Part shown: piece after piece, positions 1-8,900 of the stretch
Layout of the letters: each line of letters begins with the position of its first letter
Position numbering within the stretch: position 1 is the first letter of the stretch
Source of the DNA: an uncultured Christensenellaceae bacterium
GTDB taxonomy: Bacteria > Bacillota > Clostridia > Christensenellales > Christensenellaceae
Length of the DNA stretch: 15,373 nucleotides
Direction of reading: 5' to 3'
NCBI GenBank assembly: GCA_934373295.1
Contig: CAKROK010000051.1
Span: 1-15,373, forward strand
The notes under the pieces: generated by a model
Seen by the model: only the letters and a program-made list of their open reading frames with translations
Databases searched by the model: none
Told to the model about the DNA's origin: nothing
Position numbers and translations under genes: made by a program

Positions 1-12
1 TAATAATAAGGT

Positions 13-112
13 ATCTCTTTTGGCTCGTCGCAGCAAGCGTAATTGACATGAGGTCGCTAAAAAGCGACCTCATTGTCTAATAACGCTGCTGCTCCTCTAT
101 CCCAAAAGAGAT
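13..112. repeat. ~100-base long imperfect stem-loop
   Basis: Three stacked pairing blocks share one axis. The outer arms 13-23 and 102-112 are 11 bp perfect (ATCTCTTTTGG with its complement). The middle arms 30-40 and 83-92 pair with one bulged base at 35. The inner hairpin 48-58/63-73 is 11 bp perfect with an AAAA loop and extends to 45-47/75-77 across a bulged T74. No T-run follows on either strand, so it is not an ordinary terminator. A palindromic intergenic element or a structured RNA are both possible; the sequence alone does not decide. Confidence 0.75.
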
Positions 113-170
113 GATTTATACGCAAGTCTTTCGCCTTGTGCTGCGAAGATAAAACGAGCTTGCCGAATAG

Positions 171-299
171 GCGCGGCGCAGGTTTTTGCGGCAAAGCCGC
201 AAAAACTAAGCCCGCCCGCCGCCCCCGCGGGGGCGGCGGGCGGCCACTTTCAAAAGCGAAACGGCTTTCGCCGTTTCGCTTTTGAAAGCTGCGCCGCGC
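171..299. repeat. Nested three-armed palindrome (cruciform-like)
   Basis: Outer arms 171-181 and 289-299 are perfect inverted repeats of 11 bases. They enclose three complete hairpins side by side: 182-192/196-206 (11 bp, AAA loop), a perfect 32-base palindrome 212-243 made only of G and C, and 247-265/270-288 (19 bp, four-base loop). Almost every base of the 129 is paired, so the fold is a four-way junction. A weaker hairpin, 122-126/159-163, sits just to the left. There is no T-run, so this is not a plain terminator. Function is unknown. Confidence 0.85.
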
Positions 300-350
300 G
301 CGGACGAGTGAATTGAAGCTTTTTAACTTCAGCGGGACGTCATATCAGCA

Positions 351-388
351 CGAGTTTAAAATGGAGCTTTGCATTAGCAAAGCAACCT
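351..388 (+). repeat. Dispersed hairpin repeat, copy 1
   Basis: A 38-base unit with a core hairpin GCTTTGC-ATTA-GCAAAGC. The same unit is present on the minus strand at 15327-15364 with 34 of 38 bases identical; two of the differences fall in the loop and none in the 7-bp stem. This is what a structure-conserved dispersed repeat looks like. The short reading frame starting in it (361-477) has no ribosome binding site and is not called. Confidence 0.7.
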
Positions 389-512
389 CAGGCTTCCAAA
401 ATGCACCACCTTGCCGCCCCTTTCCTGCGACTCAGTTCAATCGACGTACTAAAGTACGCCTCATTCACCTCGCTTGAAAAGTGACGACAAATCGGCACAT
501 TTTGGTTGCCTG
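389..512. repeat. 124-base imperfect palindrome, MITE-like
   Basis: The ends 389-407 and 494-512 match as inverted repeats at 15 of 19 positions. The centre is a perfect hairpin CGTAC-TAAA-GTACG at 445-458. The intervening arms also pair patchily around the same axis (about 451), so the whole block is one decayed palindrome. No transposase is encoded. It could be a miniature inverted-repeat element or an extragenic palindromic repeat; relatives elsewhere in the genome would settle this. Confidence 0.6.
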
Positions 513-530
513 TTTTTGGGAAAGTTAAGA

Positions 531-560
531 AAACTACGGTTTTAAGTTAAAACATAGTTT
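531..560. repeat. Small A/T-rich hairpin upstream of the operon
   Basis: Arms 531-536/555-560 and 539-543/549-553 form an 11-bp A/T-rich stem-loop with a small internal loop and a 5-base loop. It lies about 95 bases upstream of the operon promoter. The rest of 513-653 shows nothing recognisable beyond a pyrimidine-rich top strand at about 580-653. Confidence 0.4.
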
Positions 561-653
561 ACTTTTAAATCAAGCGCACGAATCACCCGCCCCCACCACA
601 TTTCAACTATTCCTCCCTACATATCACTTACGCCCCTGTGCGCCTCCCTCGCC

Positions 654-682
654 TTGCAATACCCCGTCAAAAAAGCTATAAT
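654..682 (+). promoter_or_regulatory. Sigma-A-like promoter of the addBA operon
   Basis: TTGCAA at 654-659 and a perfect TATAAT at 677-682 are separated by 17 bases. The start of transcription would be near 689, giving a leader of about 25 bases before the Shine-Dalgarno site AAGGAG (702-707) and the GTG start at 714. The promoter lies inside the longest possible reading frame of the first gene, so it also shows that the frame-opening TTG at 654 is not the start codon. Confidence 0.8.
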
Positions 683-713
683 TAGAAAAAACACGATATT
701 TAAGGAGATCGCC

Positions 714-2321
714 GTGTCCGTTAAAATAACAGGTATTTCATGGAGAGATTGCGTTTTAAGAATCGATGCGCCGTGTGAGCAGATATCGCTTACGAAAATA
801 GGCGGGCAGAGCCGTGATATCGCGGCTGTTTTCGCCGCAAAGCCCGTATGTTTGCCCGAAAGGACGGACGAGGGCTTTTTGATAAACGTCGTGAATGTGG
901 ATTCCCTCCTTCTTGCGGAGGGCGGCTATGCGTTTTTTGATGAGGAGGGCGCGCCCATCGAGGCGGACGCAAAGGTGCTGTCCGATCTGTTGTCCCTCGG
1001 ACGCGCGTTCGTGTACGACGGGGGCGCGTATAGCCTAGTCGCGGAGATGACCTGCGCCGCGGACGACGCGAGCTGCCGGACGTTCCCTATATTGAACATC
1101 AGATACATGCGCAGGAACAAAAACGCTCGCCGCCGCCGGCCGTTTGCGGAAGCTCTGTGCGCAAAGCAGGCGCTTTCACGCATAGTGAAATACACCGCAC
1201 AGCACGTGTTCAATGCGTATTATCACGTCGCGCGGCTGTTCTGCGCCCATGCGGATAAAACGGTGCTTTTCGCGTCTCAAAACCGAAACGACGCGAGCGC
1301 GAACCTCGCGGCGATAGAGCGCAGGATGTGCGAGCGGGGCATGGATAAGGACTATCGGCTCATACATTCCCATCACGACATATTCTCGCTGGGCGTCGCG
1401 GGAAAGCTGAAGAGCTGGCTTGATTTCCTCACAAAGGCGGCGAGAAGCGACTATATCTTTTTAGACGACTATACCCCTACTTTAAACGGATTAAAGCTGT
1501 CTAAAAAGACGCAGCTCATACAGACGTGGCACGCGGGCTTCGGCTTTAAGCGCGTGGGATATTCGCGCTTCGGGCTTGCGGGCGGGCCGCACGCTGTTTT
1601 ATCCGGGCATAGGATGTACACGCTGGGTCTGGTGGGCTGTGAGGAACTCAAGCCCATATTCGAGGAGGTCTGGGGTATCGATAAGAGCAGGCTTTTGGCT
1701 ACGGGCTTGCCCCGCCTCGATCACTTTTTGGATGAGGACGCCGCCGCCCGCGCAAACGAACGCCTGTTTGAAAAATATCCCGAGCTTTCGGGCAAGAGGT
1801 TTATAGTATTCGCGCCCACGTATCGCGGATTGGGTCATGACGACGCGCACTATGACTATTCCAAAATAGACTTTGACGCGCTGTATGCCCTTTGCGAGAA
1901 AAAGGACGTCACATGCGTGTTTAAGATGCACCCGTTCATAGCCCAAAAGCCGCCTGTCCCAGAGAATATGCGCGATAGGCTGATGTCTGTCGAAACGGAT
2001 ATAAACGACTTATACTACAGCGCGGCCATGCTCATAACGGATTATTCGTCCTGCTTCTATGAGTTCATGCTGTTAAAAAAGCCCGTGCTGTTCTATGTCT
2101 ATGACGAGGACTATTACTGCGCGTCGAGGGGCGTTCAAAGAAGCCTCGGCGAGCTTGCGCCCGGTCCGCTCTGTCACGACTTTGACGAGCTGCTGACGCA
2201 GATAGATAACGCCCTTGAGGGCAAAGTGGACATGTCCCATGCGCGCTTTATCGACAAGTGCGCCGAGCGGGGGAGGATGGCGAGCGATATCGCGATTGAT
2301 AAGGTGTTTTATAGGAGGTAA
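714..2321 (+). CDS. CDP-glycerol glycerophosphotransferase family protein
   Basis: A 535-residue protein predicted to transfer glycerol-phosphate (or a related polyol phosphate) from a CDP-activated donor onto a wall or surface polymer at the inner membrane face, as TagB/TagF do for teichoic acids. The C-terminal half carries the family motifs in order: TWHAG near residue 271, FAPTYRG near 366, KMHPF near 404-408 and TDYSS near 442-446, followed by the usual KKPVLFY strand. The two motif histidines (TWH, MHP) are present. The N-terminal ~150 residues are strand-like, unrecognised, and end in a basic stretch (RRNKNARRRR). No membrane segment is seen. The GTG start at 714 has AAGGAG 6 bases upstream and lies downstream of the promoter. 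No other tag-type genes are adjacent, so the acceptor polymer is unknown. It heads a tight operon with unrelated repair genes. Confidence 0.85.
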   Translation: MSVKITGISWRDCVLRIDAPCEQISLTKIGGQSRDIAAVFAAKPVCLPERTDEGFLINVVNVDSLLLAEGGYAFFDEEGAPIEADAKVLSDLLSLGRAFVYDGGAYSLVAEMTCAADDASCRTFPILNIRYMRRNKNARRRRPFAEALCAKQALSRIVKYTAQHVFNAYYHVARLFCAHADKTVLFASQNRNDASANLAAIERRMCERGMDKDYRLIHSHHDIFSLGVAGKLKSWLDFLTKAARSDYIFLDDYTPTLNGLKLSKKTQLIQTWHAGFGFKRVGYSRFGLAGGPHAVLSGHRMYTLGLVGCEELKPIFEEVWGIDKSRLLATGLPRLDHFLDEDAAARANERLFEKYPELSGKRFIVFAPTYRGLGHDDAHYDYSKIDFDALYALCEKKDVTCVFKMHPFIAQKPPVPENMRDRLMSVETDINDLYYSAAMLITDYSSCFYEFMLLKKPVLFYVYDEDYYCASRGVQRSLGELAPGPLCHDFDELLTQIDNALEGKVDMSHARFIDKCAERGRMASDIAIDKVFYRR

Positions 2322-2325
2322 TAAT

Positions 2326-2811
2326 ATGTTTTCACCTATGATAAGAAAAAAACAGGCGCTCGATGAAAACGAGTGCGTCGAGATATTGAAAAACGCAAGC
2401 TCGGGCGTGCTCGCGCTGCTGGGAGAGGATGGCTATCCCTACGCCTTGCCCATGAGCTTCGCGCTTTCGGGAAATTCGATATATTTTCACTGCGCGATAA
2501 GGGGGCATAAGCTGGATTGCATAAGAAACGAGTCCCGCGCGTCCTTTTGCGTGACGGACAGAGACGAAGTCGTTCCGCAGGAGTTCACGACGCTTTACCG
2601 CAGCGTGATAGTCTTTGGTAAAATGACCATTCTCTTAGAAAAGGAGGATATTGCCCATGCCGCGCGTACTTTGGCGGAAAAGTATTGCCCGCAGGAGACC
2701 GCTAAAACCGTAGAGTCCGCGATAGACGGCGCTGTTGGCAGGATGCTCGCGCTAAGGCTGGATATTGAACATATAACGGGGAAACAGGCAGGGGGACTTG
2801 TTAAAAAATAG
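2326..2811 (+). CDS. Pyridoxamine 5'-phosphate oxidase-fold flavoprotein (NimA-like)
   Basis: A 161-residue protein of the FMN-binding split-barrel superfamily, close in pattern to NimA-like proteins. Typical segments are a short N-terminal helix with a LDENECVEIL-like pattern, GVLALLGEDGYPYALPM (first barrel strands, about residues 26-42), then IYFHCAIRGHKLDCIR (about 50-65) with the conserved GHK segment that usually contacts FMN phosphate, and RASFCV. Members are small flavin reductases or nitroimidazole reductases; the substrate cannot be read from sequence, and true PNPOx activity is not implied. The ATG at 2326 has AGGAGG at 2313-2318, inside the last codons of the preceding gene, so translation is likely coupled. 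A longer frame from 2215 would overlap the upstream gene and lacks support. Confidence 0.85.
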   Translation: MFSPMIRKKQALDENECVEILKNASSGVLALLGEDGYPYALPMSFALSGNSIYFHCAIRGHKLDCIRNESRASFCVTDRDEVVPQEFTTLYRSVIVFGKMTILLEKEDIAHAARTLAEKYCPQETAKTVESAIDGAVGRMLALRLDIEHITGKQAGGLVKK

Positions 2812-2824
2812 AGGAGAAACGCCC

Positions 2825-5800
2825 TTGGAGATAATTGTAAGCAGATATTTAAAAACGCTTGAGCAGGCCGCGCTCGAGCTTGCGGGAGAATCTAAGCGCG
2901 CGGGACGGTATACGATATTGCTCGTTCCGTCTCAGGCGAGCTTTCTCATGGAAAAGCAGATAATCGCCAAATACGGCGGTTTTTGCGATATAGAGGTAAT
3001 GAGCTTTGAAAAGCTCACGCACAGCATTTTGGATAGGACGGGCGGACGCACGCTGCCGCGCACGGATATCACGGGCGTGTCCATACGCATACGCCGAATT
3101 CTTGCGGAAAGCGCGGATGAGCTAAAGCTGTTTGACCCTAAGCGCGACGACGAGCTGCATATGCGCCTTGCGTCCTCCATAGCCTCGATAGAATCGGAGG
3201 ATATCGGGCCGGATGAGCTTAGGGCTTTAGCGCAGCAGGCGGAGGGGCAGCTTTCCGATAAGCTATATGACCTTGCGCTCGTGATGGAGCGGCTTTCGGG
3301 CGAGCTTTCGGATGAGCTAACGCCCGCGATGGTGGAGAGATACGCCGCGCAGCTCATACCGCAAAGCGATTTTTTAAAAGACGCGCGCGTTATAATACAC
3401 GGCTTTGAGCTGCTGACGGCGGGCCGCCTTAATATGATAACCATGCTGCTCACGGCGGGATGCGATGTGAGCGTGCTTTTAGAGGCAGATAAGGATGACG
3501 ACGTGTTTTATCACCAGAACATGCTCGCCTTGCGATTGGAAAACGCCGCGAGAATAGCGGGAAAGAGTACAAAATACAGAACGTTGAAGAACAACGCCGC
3601 GGATATGAGCCGCGATATAGCGTTTTTGGAGGACGCGCTATACTCATTCCCCATGAGAAAAAGCCCGTTCCCTGCGGAAAATATAGAGATAGTATGCGCG
3701 AACAGCGAGCAGGCGCAGGCGGACGTAATAGTCTCAAGGATATTGGAGGAAAACGCCGCGGGGATGCGCCTTAGAGATATCGGCATACTCTGCCCGTCGC
3801 AGCCGCCCATGCGCCTTTGTGAAGCGCTGACCGGCGCGGGGATAAGCTATTCCGCGCGTCAAAAGCGCCCGCTTTCGCGGCACAGGCTTTGCGATTTCGT
3901 GCTGTATGCGGTAAAGCTCGTGTATAACGGCAGATGGGCGACGGCGGATGTCGAGGCGTTTTTAAAGACGCGTATGCTGCTCGACACGCGCGAGACGGAC
4001 GCCCTTTTAAAATACGCCGCACAGCACGGCTTTAAGGGCTATAGGTATAAGGACGCATGGGAGGATGAAGAGGCGGAGAGCCTGCGCAGCCGCGCCGTCG
4101 CGCCCGTCATGATAGTCGCGGGGCAAAAGGACGCCGCGCAGGCGTGCTTAAAGCTGCGCGAATTCATACTTTCAAGCGATATCCCGGATAGGCTTGAGGC
4201 GGAGGCCGCCATGCTCGAGAGGTGTTCTCGTGCGGAGGAGGCGCGATTCACCTCACAGGCGGCGGAAAAGGTCTGCGATATACTCATGCAGACGGCGGCA
4301 TGCGCACAGGGCATGGATAATAAACAGCTCTATGCGCTTTTGAAGTGCGCGTTTAACACGGCGCAGGTCGCGATAGTCCCGCCCGGCGCGGATGAGATAG
4401 TGCTGGGGGATATCTCACACTCCATCATATCGAGGAAAAAATTGATGATAATATGCGACGCGGAGGACACGACCCTGCCCGCGCCGCCCGCACAGGGCTT
4501 GTTCACGGTGGACGAGCTTTGCGGGCTAAACGAAAAGCTGTTCTTCCCCGGGCTTTCTCTTGCGGAGGATCAGCGCATATACATCCGCCGCGCGGTCTCG
4601 GGCGCAGATAAGCTGATGATAACCTATGACGAGCGAAAGGGACTGCCCTCAACGGTGATAGAGCGCATTTTGAGGATTTTCAACGGACTGGACGTTAAAA
4701 AATCACAGGACATCCCGCTATGCTCGGCGGACGCAGTTGAGCGGGCGGCGGCGGGCGAGCTGCGCGCGACGCTGGACGGCGCGGACATGCCGCTCAAAAA
4801 CGCGAGCGCCGTTTTGCAGTCGGGCGGAGGGGATATCCTCGCCGCGCTCGAGTTTGAAAACAGACCGACTCGATTAAGCGAAAAGACCGCGAGGGAGATA
4901 TACGGCGCACAGCTCAAGAGCAGCGTGAGCCGCATTGAGGAATTCATGAGCTGCCCCTATCGGCACTTTATAAACTACGGACTGCGCCCGCAGAACGTCA
5001 CCCTTTTAGAGGAGGACAGCCGAATGACGGGCAGCTATGTTCACGAGCTTTTGGACGGCATAAACCGCGCCCTAAAGGCGGATCACATGCGCTGGGACGA
5101 GGCGAGCGACGAAAAGCTGCATGAGCTTACGCAAAACTGCGCTAAAAGGCTGCGCGAGACGCACAACTCGGGCTATTTCAAGACGGATAAGCGTGCGCAG
5201 AGGATAGGACGGCGGCTGGATGAGGAGGTCGAATACACCGCGAAGGCGATACGCGACCACTTCAAGGGCAGCCATGCATATGTCGATAAGAGCGAATTGA
5301 AATTCGGCGGCAACGGCGAGCTGACGATAGACACGGACGCGGGCAGCATAGACATACGCGGCGTGGTGGACAGAGTGGATATCGCAGTGGCGGAGGACGG
5401 CACGCGCTTTTTACGCATAGTGGACTATAAATCGGGCGATAAGAAATACCGATTGAGCGAGGTGTTTTACGGCATAAGCATACAGCTCATAGTCTATTTA
5501 ATGGCGGCGATGAAGATATATGAGGGCTGTATCCCCGCGGGCGGGTTCTATTTTCACATAGACATGCCCTTTTCAAAGTACACGGACGACGAGCGCTTTA
5601 TGGACATGCGCATGAACGGCTTTTTGGTGGACGATAAAAAGACCGTCCTGCTGTTTGACGATACCAAAAACGGAAAGCTTATAAGCATGGAAAAGAGCTT
5701 TTTAAAGGACGGCAGCGTGCGCGGGGGGATAACCGCGGACGACATAGACATGCTCATGAAATACACCCGAAGGCTCATCGCGCAGGCCGTCCACGCGATT

Positions 5801-5992
5801 TTTTCGGGCGAGGACGATATTTCGCCCTATTATGAATCTGCGGAAAAGAACGCCTGCGCATATTGCGATTACCGCGCGATATGCCGCTATGACGAGAGCT
5901 TTTCCGCAAACAAGGCGAGGATAATGAGCAAAAAGAGCATGGACGACATTAACGCGGCCGAGCGGGAGGAGCAAGATGAAACTGACAGATAA
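2825..5992 (+). CDS. addB: ATP-dependent helicase/nuclease subunit AddB
   Basis: A 1055-residue AddB-type subunit of the AddAB complex, which unwinds and resects double-strand DNA ends for RecA loading. AddB cuts one strand. The C-terminal nuclease domain has GVVDRVD (Asp849) and IVDYKSG (Asp867, Lys869), the usual RecB-family active-site pattern. Four cysteines of the AddB iron-sulfur cluster are present: Cys710 (SCPYRHF) and Cys1011, Cys1014, Cys1020 (C-x2-C-x5-C), the arrangement known from Bacillus subtilis AddB. The N-terminal helicase-like region is recognisable (VPSQASFLME), but the Walker A motif found in B. subtilis AddB is absent: the equivalent segment reads IIVSRYLKTLE. The TTG at 2825 is chosen because GAGGAG (2811-2816) lies 8 bases upstream; the in-frame TTG at 2798 has no properly spaced site. 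It overlaps addA by 17 bases. Confidence 0.9.
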   Translation: MEIIVSRYLKTLEQAALELAGESKRAGRYTILLVPSQASFLMEKQIIAKYGGFCDIEVMSFEKLTHSILDRTGGRTLPRTDITGVSIRIRRILAESADELKLFDPKRDDELHMRLASSIASIESEDIGPDELRALAQQAEGQLSDKLYDLALVMERLSGELSDELTPAMVERYAAQLIPQSDFLKDARVIIHGFELLTAGRLNMITMLLTAGCDVSVLLEADKDDDVFYHQNMLALRLENAARIAGKSTKYRTLKNNAADMSRDIAFLEDALYSFPMRKSPFPAENIEIVCANSEQAQADVIVSRILEENAAGMRLRDIGILCPSQPPMRLCEALTGAGISYSARQKRPLSRHRLCDFVLYAVKLVYNGRWATADVEAFLKTRMLLDTRETDALLKYAAQHGFKGYRYKDAWEDEEAESLRSRAVAPVMIVAGQKDAAQACLKLREFILSSDIPDRLEAEAAMLERCSRAEEARFTSQAAEKVCDILMQTAACAQGMDNKQLYALLKCAFNTAQVAIVPPGADEIVLGDISHSIISRKKLMIICDAEDTTLPAPPAQGLFTVDELCGLNEKLFFPGLSLAEDQRIYIRRAVSGADKLMITYDERKGLPSTVIERILRIFNGLDVKKSQDIPLCSADAVERAAAGELRATLDGADMPLKNASAVLQSGGGDILAALEFENRPTRLSEKTAREIYGAQLKSSVSRIEEFMSCPYRHFINYGLRPQNVTLLEEDSRMTGSYVHELLDGINRALKADHMRWDEASDEKLHELTQNCAKRLRETHNSGYFKTDKRAQRIGRRLDEEVEYTAKAIRDHFKGSHAYVDKSELKFGGNGELTIDTDAGSIDIRGVVDRVDIAVAEDGTRFLRIVDYKSGDKKYRLSEVFYGISIQLIVYLMAAMKIYEGCIPAGGFYFHIDMPFSKYTDDERFMDMRMNGFLVDDKKTVLLFDDTKNGKLISMEKSFLKDGSVRGGITADDIDMLMKYTRRLIAQAVHAIFSGEDDISPYYESAEKNACAYCDYRAICRYDESFSANKARIMSKKSMDDINAAEREEQDETDR

Positions 5993-8900
5993 ACAGGCGG
6001 CGGCGGTGAATACGCGCGATAGGGATATCATAATATCCGCGGCGGCCGGCTCGGGAAAGACCACGGTTTTGGCCGAGCGCGTATTATCGCTCATAAAGGA
6101 GGGCGCGGACATCCGCCGTATGCTCATATGCACGTATACGCGCCCTGCGGCGGCGGAGCTTAGGCGCAGGATATACGACAGCCTTTCCCGCGCGGCGGGC
6201 GAGCTTAAAGACGCGCGCCTGCGCTTTCAGGCGGACTGCGTCCAAAGCGCGCTCATAGGCACTATACACTCGTTCTGCACACAGGTCATAAACGACAACT
6301 TCCTGCGCGCCGGGCTTAAGCTGGGTTGGAGGACGGGCGGGACGGCGCTATGCGACCGGCTTAAAAGGGACGCCGTGGACGACGCATTAGGCGAGCTTTA
6401 TGAGGAGGAAAACGCCGATATGCTCTGGCTTTCTGCGAGATACGGCGGGCGGGCGGATAAGGCGCTTGCCGAGCAGCTTTTGGCGCTATACGAGCTTTCG
6501 CGCTCGCTTCCCGAGGGCATCGACGGGCTTAAAAAGGATAAAGAACAGTTTGAAGAGCTGATACGGCAAGGTAAGCGCGAATACATCACGGGCGAGCTTG
6601 CTTTGATGCGCACGCTTGCGAAGAACTGCATAGATACGGCGGCGCTGTATGCGGATTTTGAAAAGGAATACCCCTCTGCGGAGCAGATATATGACATGGT
6701 GGAAAATCTCGCGCACACATATGAGCAAAAGGGCGAGGAGGCGCTGGCGCAGATGATCTCATCGTTCAGCCTGCCCCGATTAAAGCCCCGCCTAAAGCCG
6801 GAGGACGCCGTGGCGCACTATAAGAGCTGCAAGCAGGGCATAAAGGACTGCGCGGCGGAAATTGCGGAAATATTGGAAAAGCGCGAATACGGCACAGCGC
6901 AGGAGGCGGAGTACATGGCCCGCCTGGGCGACGCGCTCAATACCGTACTTGCGCGCTTTCAGACGTGCTATGAGCGCGAAAAATCCGAGCGCGGCATACT
7001 CGATTATGACGACCTCATACACACGGCATATGCGCTTTTAAAGCAGGGCGACATCGCCGAGCAGTATAAAAACAAGCTCGATCACGTGTTTATAGACGAA
7101 TATCAGGACACGAACGAGATACAGGACGCGCTCTTGGAGAGGATATGCGCAGATGACGTCCGGTTTATCGTGGGCGACGTAAAGCAGTCCATATACAGCT
7201 TTAGACTCGCGGACCCGAGCGTATTTATAAAGAAGATAGAAAAGATATCCGAAACCGGCCGCGTGATATACATGAATGACAACTTCAGAAGCTCGCCCGA
7301 CGTTATAGACGAGATAAACCGCATAATGGGCGAGCTCATGAATAAGGAGCTGGGCGGCGTGGATTACACGGGAGGAGAGGTACTCGTCGCGGGGCGGGAT
7401 AACCCCGGAAGCGTGGAGATATTGGCCGCGGTGGACGCCGAAAAGCCGTATGACGCCGAGGCGGACATGATAGCTAAAAAGGTCGAGCAGCTTTTAAACG
7501 AAGGGTATAAATACGGCGATATCGCGATACTTTTAAGGAAGAAATCGCGCGCGGACATAATAAAAAAGGCGCTGGAGATAAGGGGAATACCCATGTTTTT
7601 CGACGGCGCGGTGGGCTCGCCGCCCGAGATCGACCTGTTCGTGGAGCACTTAAAACTGCTGGACAGCGAAAACGACGACCGCTCGCTTATAGCGGTGATG
7701 AGGTCGCCCGCCGTGGGCTTTAACGAGGAGGAGATGGCGCGCATACGATGCAGCCTGCCCGAGGGCAGCTTTGCGGACGCGGTACGCGGATATGACAAAG
7801 ACGACGAATTATGCAAAAAGATCGCGGGGTTTTTGGCGCAAATAGAGAGGCTGCGCCTGCTTGCGCACGCCATGCCCACGGAGAGCTTTTTGATAGAGCT
7901 TAAAAAGTTCACACGGTTTGATGAGATATTGCCCGCGCTTAGCGCAGGCGAGATGCGATATGACAGCTTTACGCGCTTTTTCGACAGCCTGCTCGGTTAT
8001 GCGGGCGAGGGCGGGCTATACTCGCTCATATGCACGCTCGAGCAGATAAAGGAGAAAAACGGCGGCTCATATGCGCAGGCAGAGGACACCGCCGTGCCGG
8101 ATAACTGCGTCAACATAATGACCATACACAAGTCAAAGGGGCTTCAATTTAAGGCGGTCATAGTGTCTCAGCTTGCGGATCAATTCAACATGCAGGATAC
8201 GCGCGCGGTGATGATGGGCGACAGGCGCTGGGGTGCGGTATCGGATATTTTCGATGCGCAGCATTTGCGCAGATTTCCCTCCCTGAGCAGGACGCTGCTA
8301 TGCGACGAGCGGGCGCGCGCCGCCGTATCCGAACAGCTAAGGGTGTTATACGTCGCGCTCACCCGCGCGGAGGAGCGGCTGATAATGACATGCGGCGTGA
8401 AGCGCGAGGACACGTTTTCATACGTCCCGCCCATAAAGGGCAGGAGCTTTATGAGCTGGCTATATCTGCTTTACGGCGATAATATCAAGTACGTCTATCC
8501 CGAAAGGCAGGATATTAAGCAGGAGCGAAGGGCGGCGCTGGAGGACGTGATATCCGCCGCAAAGGCACAGACGCCCGTAAATGTGCTGCATCCGCATTTT
8601 AACGACATCCCCGTGAAGCTGGGCGTGAGCTCGCTTTTAAGCGCGTATGAGAGCGACGGCAGCACGCAGCGGCCGGAGCAGCCTGTGCTGGACGAAGCAC
8701 CTGCCGAGGGACGCCGGATAAACTGCGGCACGGATTTCGGCACGCTCGTACATGCGTTTTTACAGCACTATGACTACAAAAACCGCCCGAGCATAGGTGA
8801 AACGGTAGAGACGCTGAAAGCTCGTCGGCTTTTAGACGATGCGGACGCGGCGCAGATATTGGGATTTGAAGGCGCGCTTTCGCGGTTCATACATTCGCCA

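Noticed and set aside
361..477. A 38-codon open frame starting in the dispersed repeat
   Set aside because: No ribosome binding site, and its sequence is the arms of palindromes; its start is shared with the inverted repeat copy for structural reasons.
654..713. A 20-residue N-terminal extension of the glycerophosphotransferase from TTG 654
   Set aside because: This stretch contains the -35 and -10 boxes; GTG 714 has a well-spaced AAGGAG.
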